DNA of 13,616 nt, taken from contig CBDUWQ010000097.1 in the NCBI GenBank assembly GCA_965370965.1, positions 1 through 13,616 on the forward strand, read 5' to 3'. How positions within the stretch are numbered: position 1 is the first letter of the stretch; every line of letters begins with the position of its first letter. Below are positions 1-9,600 of the stretch, in pieces. Under the pieces are notes generated by a model. That model saw nothing but the letters and a program-made list of their open reading frames with translations, was not told where the DNA came from and did not search any database. The stretch is from GH45 sp965370965 (GTDB lineage: Bacteria > Bacteroidota > Bacteroidia > Bacteroidales > SZUA-534). The translations under genes and the position numbers were made by a program.

Positions 1-70
1 TGATAATCAATATGTTAATTGCTTTTTCAAAAAGTTTATGAATTATTCAGGATAAGTACAATACATTTAG

Positions 71-88
71 ACCCAAATTCATTTGGGT
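71..88. repeat. Inverted repeat, 8-bp arms, possible terminator stem or operator
   Basis: ACCCAAAT (71-78) is mirrored perfectly by ATTTGGGT (81-88) with two bases between. As RNA it would form a 7-bp stem with a 4-base loop. No run of T follows on either strand, so it is not a standard intrinsic terminator. It could terminate an upstream transcript weakly or be a protein-binding palindrome. Confidence 0.5.
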
Positions 89-103
89 GTGAATCTTACG
101 AGT

Positions 104-123
104 ACATTGTTTTATCACAATGT
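104..123. repeat. Inverted repeat, 7-bp arms with 6-base spacer
   Basis: ACATTGT (104-110) and ACAATGT (117-123) are perfect reverse complements separated by TTTATC. The 20-bp two-fold symmetric layout suits a dimeric regulator site or a small hairpin. No function can be assigned from sequence alone. Confidence 0.4.
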
Positions 124-269
124 CTGACTAAAGCATATTTAAAACTGAAACTAACTAATAATCAACAAGTCATCCGCTGACTTACGAATATTAGGCGTAA
201 TAAACATTGCATTTATATGTTGCTAAGCATAAATAGTGCAAAAATCGCTATATGCATTAATACGTATGG

Positions 270-283
270 GTTAATATATTAAC
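270..283. repeat. Perfect 14-bp palindrome
   Basis: GTTAATATATTAAC equals its own reverse complement. It lies about 50 bp upstream of the candidate -33 element. In AT-rich DNA such palindromes arise by chance fairly often, but this one is flanked by further inverted repeats. A regulator operator is possible. Confidence 0.4.
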
Positions 284-292
284 TCCTACATA

Positions 293-311
293 CACAATAA
301 AAGTTATTGTG
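293..311. repeat. Perfect inverted repeat, 8-bp arms with 3-base loop
   Basis: CACAATAA (293-300) and TTATTGTG (304-311) are exact reverse complements around AAG. The element ends about 20 bp upstream of the candidate -33 motif, where an activator or repressor site could act. No T-tract follows on either strand, so an intrinsic terminator is unlikely. Confidence 0.45.
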
Positions 312-332
312 AAATGAAAGTATAAATTTTTA

Positions 333-360
333 TTGCGCCCTAAAATTTTTGTTATATTTG
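333..360 (+). promoter_or_regulatory. Candidate Bacteroidota-type promoter (TTG, 17 bp, TAnnTTTG)
   Basis: TATATTTG at 353-360 is an exact match to the -7 consensus TAnnTTTG of the Bacteroidota primary sigma factor. A TTG at 333-335 lies 17 bp upstream and can serve as the -33 element. Transcription would start a few bases after 360, giving an untranslated leader of roughly 170 bases before the ATG at 541. A weaker one-mismatch -7 candidate, TATGTTTT, lies at 414-421 without a clear -33 partner. The assignment rests on consensus only. Confidence 0.45.
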
Positions 361-439
361 TACTATTAATTATTGTAATATAGCATTTTAACAACAACAG
401 ATTACTTTCTTTTTATGTTTTTTTTCAGGTAAAAACAAT

Positions 440-456
440 ATGCCTTTGTTAGGCAT
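440..456 (+). promoter_or_regulatory. Leader hairpin in the 5' untranslated region
   Basis: ATGCCT (440-445) and AGGCAT (451-456) pair perfectly around a 5-base loop, making a 6-bp stem in the presumed leader mRNA about 85 bases before the start codon. No U-tract follows, so it is not a terminator. It may be a small stabilising or regulatory stem, or chance. Confidence 0.35.
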
Positions 457-540
457 TAGGTTTAATTTGGATAGTGATATGCTTATTACATCAAATAACC
501 TATTAAAATAAGTAATTAAGGCAAAATAAAATTTTTAATT

Positions 541-621
541 ATGATTTCAATTTTATTAAAAGCAACAAAAAAAATACTACTTCTTTCAATTATCATCCAA
601 TTGTCATTAACCTCTTTTGCT
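541..621 (+). other. Sec signal peptide of the giant protein
   Basis: Residues 1-27 show a short N-region with lysines (K7, K10, K11), a hydrophobic core (ILLLSIIIQLSL, residues 12-23) and a likely signal peptidase I site after S-F-A at residue 27. There is no Cys in a lipobox position, so the protein is not a lipoprotein. This supports both the ATG at 541 as the start and export to the periplasm. Confidence 0.88.
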
Positions 622-3600
622 GAAGGCACAAAGCAGTTTATGCCCAACTCAACCGACAGACTTTGGTTGGAGATGAATGTGTTTTCAAACAAAGATTTTG
701 GTAACTATAATGCCACCGATAAAGAGCGTATTTACATATATTTAAATGCAGGAGAAATTTTGCATTTTGGCATGAAGCTTTCTCCGGATTATGACAATAA
801 CGGAGTTGTAACCGATGAGGACTATGTCTCTTTTCGTATTAATGACCCCGATGGCATTGTTGCTTTTACCGAGCAGCGTATGGTAAAAGCAACCGAAGCC
901 GGTTATATTGATACACATACCGAGGCTATGAATGGTCCCAACGGAATTGATATTAATGGTTCAACCGTAACAGGGGGATATACTGCCCTAACAATAACTG
1001 CCACAAAAACAGGTAATTATTGGATTGAATTTCAAACTTATGATGACTGGGATTGGGGATATCCTGATTCGCCCCAGCGCAGAAGAATGGCACTTGAGTT
1101 TTTTGATGCCACAGTTACCGATGATAGCGGAAACCTAATAACAAACCCGGGTGAGCCTAATATTCCGGCAGGTCGATTATGGAGTAAAGGTTGGGGTTTT
1201 ACAACAACCAGCTTTAGCCAATATCCTGTAAAAGCAAAGTTTTATGTTTTTACAGCCGACGAGTTTGTTAATAAGGTTGAGTATGAAATGAAACCTTACT
1301 CTTTTAGCCTTGTGGCCAACTCATATGGTGTACAAAATAACCAGACTTTAAACTATATAGAACAAGCTCAAAGTCAGGATGGCGATTATACCAGCAGTTC
1401 AGATATTTCGGAATACAGAATATTTTTAAATGACCCGGATCGCTCAGAATGGACAAATACAAAACTTCCTCCTCCTAAAGTAAAGGTGTGGTTTGAGGGT
1501 GTGGAAATTTATAATTACGATTACGACCGAACACCTCAAACAGTAGATATAAACGTTGATACTGTTAGGTTGGAAAAAAATGATACAATCAACTGTTCAT
1601 ATAGCAGTATTACAATGTTTAAAATTGAAAGCAACATTGACGGTTTTGCTGCTATTTTGCTCGACCTTGACGGAAATGGCTATTCAACAAATGGCAACGA
1701 CAAGGCGCTGTATCTTGACTTAAAAGTTGGTATTAATTATGTTTTATGGGATTGCGAAACTGATAACGGAGTGGTTGTAAATGATGGGGTCTTTACCGCA
1801 TCGGCAACTTTTCTTGGCAGAGGTCCTGCGCATTTTCCAATGTATGACGCTGAAACATTGGCAGGAATAACAAGCCAATCAATTCGCCCTTTTAATAAAC
1901 TTAACCCTACTATTTATTGGGATGATAACGAAATTGGCACATGGGGCGATGCCGGTGGGGCGATGTCTGAAACAGAACAGGAGCAACTTGTAATAAACAA
2001 CCATATACCAAGAGTTTGGACATTTGATGAAAATGACCAATGGTCGCAACAAAACGGGAATTTAGCAACCATGAATTCATGGTATAATGCCATTGATTTA
2101 GGACTATCAAAAATTGATTTTACGGTAAAAACAAGTACTACCAAATGTATTAACGGCGATGCTCCTTATGTTGGTAATATTTATATTAATAGTGCCATTA
2201 ATGCCGATTACACATATACCTCAACTGACTTTATTCAAAAGTTTTTTGACCCCAATAATGACAACTTAAGTGAAATTAGAATTTTAACACTGCCGCAACA
2301 TGGCACAATAACATACAATAGTAATCCAATTTCAGCAGGGCTAACAGTTGCTTCAGCCAATATAGGTAATTTAGTTTATGAGCCTGACACCGATTGGTTT
2401 GGAAAAGACTACTTTAGATGGGAAGCAATGAATACTGTTAATTATTCGCTTAACCAAGACAGTATTTTTATGATTGTTAACACCCCTCCTACAATAAGCG
2501 ATATTGTCGATCAAAAAATTTGCACAAACTCAAATTTAAGCAGCATACCGTTTACTGTGGGCGATGGTAGTGAAACTAGTGCCAACGATTTAAATGTTAT
2601 TGGCTATTCACACGACCCCAATGTAATACGTACCTCCGATATAATAATAGGAGGTTCGGGAGCAAACCGTACCGTATCAATAAATCCTGAAGCAAATATT
2701 TCGGGCTATGCTATTATTTACCTAAAAGTTGACGATGGGTTAAACGAAACAATAGAAGATTTTGCCATGTACATAGGGCCTTCAGTATCATATACCGGCG
2801 ATACAACAATTTGCGATGGCGACCCCCTTGAACTTACAGCAGTTGAATATGGTGCCAATTCATATAATTGGCAATTTTCAGGTTCATCAGTAGGTTCAAG
2901 CCGAACACTTACCATTGACCCATTACTTACAAGCCAAACAGGGCTTTATACCCTAACTGTTATAAAAGAAGGATGTACTGCCTCAAAAGATATCAATGTG
3001 TCAATTGCACCTATTATTACTTTTACAGGCGATACCGAGGTTTGTGTTGGTGAGACTATATCATTAAGTGCCGACGAAACTGTTGCCGTTTATAATTGGG
3101 AAAAAAGCGGAACAGGAGAAGTATCAACAAGTAAGGTTTTTGACATAACAAGTGCTGCATTATCCGATGCAGGAACATATACGCTTGAGGTTACCAAAGA
3201 GGGCTGTAATAACACATCCCCCGATTTTTCTATATCTGTAATAGGCAGCCCATCAACAAGTTTGACACTTGTAGGCGATGAGGTATCCGAAGGTTGGGAT
3301 GCCACAATTGTTGTTGAATCATCAGAAAATAATATTACCTATAATGCCTATATTAGTGATATTTTAGTGGGCACAGCTCCCGGAACAGGCAACGATTTAG
3401 ATATTACCATTGATGCTGCTGACCTTAGCATAGGCAATAACACTATTATTGTAAAAGCCGAAAATGCCAATTGCGAACTCAACCTTGATACACAAACTAC
3501 TGTATTGGTACGCGAACCCGGTGTAACAGTTAACCCAACAACAGGATTAACAACAGCCGAAGATGGTTCAACAGCAACATTTACAATAGTATTAGATGCC

Positions 3601-6600
3601 GAACCGGAAGCTACTAATGTAACTATAAACTTATCATCCGATGATACAAGTGAAGGTACTGTTTCTCCGGCAAGTGTAACATTTACTTCAGGTAACTGGA
3701 GTAGTACACAAACTGTTACCATTACAGGAGTAAACGATGATATTGACGACGGCAACGTTGACTATAATATTGTTACATCAAATGCGGTAAGTAATGATGC
3801 CAACTATAGTGATATGGTTGTTGATGATATTGAAGTTACAAATAATGATGATGCCGACAATGCAGGAATAACAGTATCGGCATTAAGCAACAATACAAAT
3901 GAAGATGGCACTAATGCAAGTTTTACTATTGTTTTAAACAGTGAGCCTACCGATAATGTAACAATTAGTATCAGCACTTCTGATGCTACCGAAGGAACTG
4001 TTTTGCCTACAAGTTTAACTTTTACTTCAGGCAACTGGGATACTCCACAAACCATTAATATTACTGCCATTGATGATAGTTTTAACGATGGCGATATTGA
4101 TTATTCCATTAATATAGGCAACGCAAGCAGCTCTGATGCCAATTATAACAATATGTCAATTGCAAATGTTGCAGTTACAAATATTGATGATGATGATGCA
4201 GGCATAACTGTTTCTGCAATATCGGGCAATACTACCGAAGGTGGTGGAACAGCCACTTTTACTATTGTGTTAACAAGTGAGCCTACCAATGATGTAACAA
4301 TTGGACTAACAAGCAGCGACCCCGGCGAAGGAACAGTTTCGCCTGCAAATGCAGTTTTAACCTCGGTAAATTGGAGTTCGGGAGTTACCGTTACCGTTAC
4401 CGGAGTTAATGATGCCATTGATGACGGAGATATAGTTTACAGTATTCAAACAAATACAGCCACAAGCTCTGATGGCGATTATAACAATATGGCAGTTGCT
4501 GATGTTTCGGTTACAAATATTGATGATGATGTTTCAGGAATTACAGTTTCAGCAATAAGCGGGCATACTACCGAAAGTGGTGGTACAGCAACTTTTACTA
4601 TTGTTCTTGATGCTCAGCCAAGTAGCAATGTAGTTATTGATATAGAATCAAATGATACCGGAGAAGGTACAGCATTACCTACAAGTATCACTTTTACTCC
4701 AAGCAATTGGAACAGCCCACAAACAGTTACCGTAACCGGTGTTAATGATGCCATTGATGACGGTAACCAAAATTATACAATTGTTAATACATTAAATAAC
4801 AGTAACGATAGCAATTATGCTGTTTTAGACCCCGATGATGTTGCAGTTATTAATGATGACGATACAGACACAGCCGGAATAACTGTTTCCTCAATTAACG
4901 GTAACACTAATGAAGACGGTGGTACTGCAACTTTTACCATTGTACTTACAAGCGAACCTTTAGCCGATGTTAGAATTAATCTTTCATCATCAGATATTGG
5001 TGAAGGAACACTGTCGGCAGCATTTGTCAATTTTACTTCGTCCAATTGGCAAACAGCACAAACAGTTACCGTTACAGGTGTTGATGATGATATTGTTGAC
5101 GGTAACCAAACATTTACAATTACTACATCTACTGCAAACAGTACCGATGCAAACTACTCGGCAATAAACCCCGATGATGTTTCGGTTATTAACGAAGACC
5201 GTGGCGACGTTGCCGGTATTACAGTATCAAGCATTAGTGGCAATACTGCCGAAAATGGCGCAACAGCAACATTTACAATTGTTTTAACAAGCCAACCGGT
5301 AAATGATGTTACTATCTCTTTAAGCTCCGACGACACGGGCGAAGGTACTGTATTGCCAACAAGCGTTACTTTCACTTCAGGTAACTGGGATACAGAACAA
5401 ACTATTACCGTTACAGGTGTTAACGATGCTTTGGCCGACGGCGACCAAACATACCATATTGTTACTGCTGCCGCAGTTAGCACCGACCCTGTTTATTCGG
5501 GAATAAATGCCGCTGATGTAACTGTAATAAATATTGATGGCGATATTGCAAGCATAAGTGTTTCGGCAATAAGCAACCACACCGATGAGGATGGAGCAAC
5601 AGCCACTTTTACAATAGAACTTACCAGTCAGCCAACAGCAAATGTTACCATAGGAATAAGCTCAAGCGATATTACTGAAGGAACAGTATTACCAACAAGC
5701 GTAACCTTTACTTCAGGCAACTGGGATACAGAGCAAACTATTACGGTTACAGGACAAGATGATAACATTGACGATGATAATGTAGCATACACCATTATTA
5801 CGGCAGCAGCAACATCAACCGACAATGATTATAATGGCTTAAATGCAAACGATGTTAGTGTAATTAATGATGATGACGATGATGCAGCTGGTGTTACAGT
5901 ATCGCCAACAAGTGGGTTAACAACTACCGAAGCAGTTACTACAGCTACATTTACCGTAGTATTAACAAGCGAGCCTACTGCCAATGTAACTATAGCTTTA
6001 TACTCTGACAATACCAATGAGGGCACCATAGACAAACCATCACTCGTGTTTACTTCTTCAAACTGGAATACTGCACAAACTGTTACAATAACAGGTGTTA
6101 ATGATTATATTGACGATGGCAATGTTAATTACAATATTGTACTTAATAATTCTACAGGCTCCGATACAAAATATAATGCTATTAATCCAACTGATGTTGC
6201 AGTTACAAATACCGATAACGATACCCACGGTGTTACCGTAAACCCAACATCGGGATTAACAACCACCGAAGCAGGAGGAACAGCTACCTTTACAATTAGA
6301 TTAAATAGTGAGCCTACTGCCCCGGTTACAATACCTATTGAATCAAATGATATAGGTGAAGGAACAATTTCAACATCGAGCGTAGTATTTAACGCTTCCA
6401 ATTGGAATAGTGCTGTTACCATTACCATTACAGGTGTTGATGATGCCATTGATGATGGAAACCAAAACTATACAATTGTTACATCTGATGCTGTAAGTGC
6501 CGACAACAACTATAATGATTTTAATGCTGATAATGTTTCAGTAACCAATACCGACAACGACAATGCAGGAATTACAGTAAACCCAACATCGGGATTAACT

Positions 6601-9600
6601 ACCACCGAAGCCGGCGGAACTGCTACCTTTACAGTTGTGCTTACCAGCCAGCCCACAGGTAGTGTTCAAATTCCTTTGTTATCAAGTGATACAGGTGAAG
6701 GTACAGTACCATCAAGTATAACATTTACCACAGCAAACTGGAATTCGGCGCAAACCGTTACCGTAACAGGTGTAAATGATGATATTGATGATGGCAACCA
6801 ACCTTATACCATTGGTTTAGCTAACCCCACAACAACCGACGGTAATTATTCGGCAATAAACCCTGCTGATGTTTCGGTTACAAATAACGATAACGACAAT
6901 GCTGCAATTGATGTGTCATTAATATCTAACCACACAAACGAAGATGGTGGAACTGCTACCTTTACAATAGCTCTTGAAACTGAGCCTACTGGCAATGTGG
7001 TTATATCGCTATTATCGTCTGACACAGGCGAAGGTACCATTACAATAAGCCAAGTAACTTTTACTGCCGGCAATTGGGCTGTTGCACAAACCATTACAGT
7101 TACAGGTGTTGATGATGATATTGATGATGGTAACCAAAACTTTACAATTATTAACAGTATCTCATCTACTACAGATGCCAATTACACAGCAATTAACCCC
7201 GATGATGTGGCTGTTATTAATGACGACAACGGCGATGCTGCAGGCATAACTATTACCCCAATTAATAACTTAACTACAACAGAGGCAGGCGGCACAGCCC
7301 AATTTACCATTGTTTTAAATAGCGAGCCTATCTATTCTGTTACAGTTGGTTTATTATCGGACGATACCGGTGAAGGAACAATTGCCGTTAGTCAGGTAGT
7401 TTTTGACAATACCGACTGGGATACTCCCCAAACTGTTGTAATTACAGGTATTAACGATAATGTTGACGATGGAAATATAATTTACCATATTATTACAGAT
7501 GCAGCCACAAGCTCTGACACAAAATATAGTGGTATTAACCCTAGTAATGTTGAAGTTACAAACAACGATAACAATAATGCTGGCATCACAGTATCAACAA
7601 TAAGCGGACATACCAACGAGGGTGGAGCAACTGCTGCATTTACTGTTGTTTTAACGAGTCAACCTTTAAATAATGTGGTAATAAACCTAAATTCGAGTGC
7701 TATTGATGAAGGGACCATAAGCGCAAGCCAAATAACTTTTACTGCCGCAAATTGGAACAGTATTCAAACTATTACTGTTACCGGCGTTAATGATGATATT
7801 GATGATGGCGACCAGCATTACAATATAATTACATCAGATGCTATAAGTTCTGACCCTAATTATTCAAATCGAAGTGTTGCAAATGTAGCAGTTATTAACG
7901 ATGATGATGATGATGTTGGCATTAATGTTTCAGCAATAAGCGGTAATACTACCGAAACAGGAAATACCGCCATATTTACAATTAACCTTGCTAGCGAACC
8001 AACTGCCGATGTTACAATAAGTATCAGCTCTGATAATACCGACGAGGGAACAGTACTACCAACTTCGATTGTATTTACTCAAGGAAACTGGAGTAGTTTA
8101 CAAACCATTACAGTAACAGGAGTTGACGATTTTATTGATGACGGGGATATTACATATAACATCCAAATGTCGCAATCTACCACCGATACAAAATATGCGG
8201 CACTTACTATTAATGATGTTTCGGTTATCAATATTGATGATGATAATGCAAGCATAACTGTTAACCCAACAATTGGCTTAACAACTACCGAAAACCTTAC
8301 CGGTACTGCAACTTTTGATATTGCCATTACCAGCCGTCCGCTCGCCGATGTAACTATTACATTAACATCAACCGATACGGGCGAAGGCACTTTGTCAGAT
8401 GCTTCAATTACCTTTACATCAAGCAATTGGAATACTGCACAAACTGTTACTATTACAGGCGTTGATGATAATATTGACGATGGCGATATTGCCTATACTA
8501 TTCAAACAGGAAATGCCACCAGTACCGACCCTGTTTATAATGGTATGGCTGTTGCCGATGTTTCAGTAACCAATACCGATGATGATGCTGTTGGATTTAC
8601 TATTACCGAAACAGGTGGCACAAGTGAGACATCAGAATTTGGAAATACCGACCAATTTAATGTGGTACTTGATGCAGAACCCTTATCAAATGTTGTGTTA
8701 ACAATTACAGTTGCCGATGCAACAGAAGGCTCGATTGATAAAACCGAATTAACATTTACACCTGCAAATTGGAATACTGCACAAACTGTTACTATTACAG
8801 GACTTGATGATGCATCGCAAGATGGCGATATTACTTATAATATTACTGTAAGTGTTAAAGATGCCGATTCTGATAACCAGTACGACCCATTGGCAGACCA
8901 AACAATATCGGTAACAAATACCGATAACGACTCGGCCGGTATAACTGTTTACTCAATTGACGGCAATACCGAAGAAGACGGCACAACAGCTTCTTTTGAA
9001 ATAGTTTTAAACACACAGCCAACTGCTGATGTTACTATCGGGTTAAGCTCCAACGATGAAACAGAAGGGACAATAACCGCAACACAGGTAGTTTTTACAA
9101 ACTCAAATTGGGATACAGAGCAAACAATTGTAGTAACCGGAGTTGATGATTATTTGGATGATGGCGACCAACTTTTTAACATTGTTACTGCTGCGGCAAG
9201 CAGTTCTGATGGCAATTATAATAACGTGAATGCTAATGATGTTTCGGTTACAAATATTGATAATGACACCTCGGCAGTAATAGTATCGGTTATTAGTGGC
9301 AATACCGTTGAAGACGGCACAACAGCTACGTTTACAATTGTATTAAACTGTGAGCCAACCAATAATGTAACAATTAGCTTATCATCTAGTAATGAAAATG
9401 AAGGAACTGTTGCGCCTGCCGCATTAACATTTACAGGAGCCAATTGGCAAACACCTCAAACTGTTACTGTTACAGGCATTGATGATGATATTGATGATAA
9501 TGACCAAACATTTACAATAATTACCTCTGATGCAACAAGTACCGATGTTTTGTATAATAACATGGTTATTGATGATGTTGAGGTTATAAATGAAGATAAT

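Larger units (their letters stand above)
1..540. other. AT-rich non-coding upstream region
   Basis: No convincing gene is visible on either strand. The longest plus-strand ATG-started frames I traced are about 22-23 codons (217-282 and 440-511) and lack support. The stretch holds several perfect inverted repeats (71-88, 104-123, 270-283, 293-311), a candidate promoter (333-360) and a leader hairpin (440-456), each listed separately. The first three bases read TGA in the frame of the large gene, but nothing shows that this is the end of an upstream gene. The region probably serves as the regulatory and 5' untranslated region of the giant gene starting at 541. Confidence 0.8.

Noticed and set aside
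1..6. TGATAA as the end of an upstream gene
   Set aside because: Only the stop-like triplets are visible and there is no coding sequence before them in the window, so this cannot be supported.
217..282. 22-codon plus-strand reading frame in the upstream region
   Set aside because: It is short, has no ribosome-binding or promoter context of its own, and its composition matches the surrounding non-coding AT-rich DNA.
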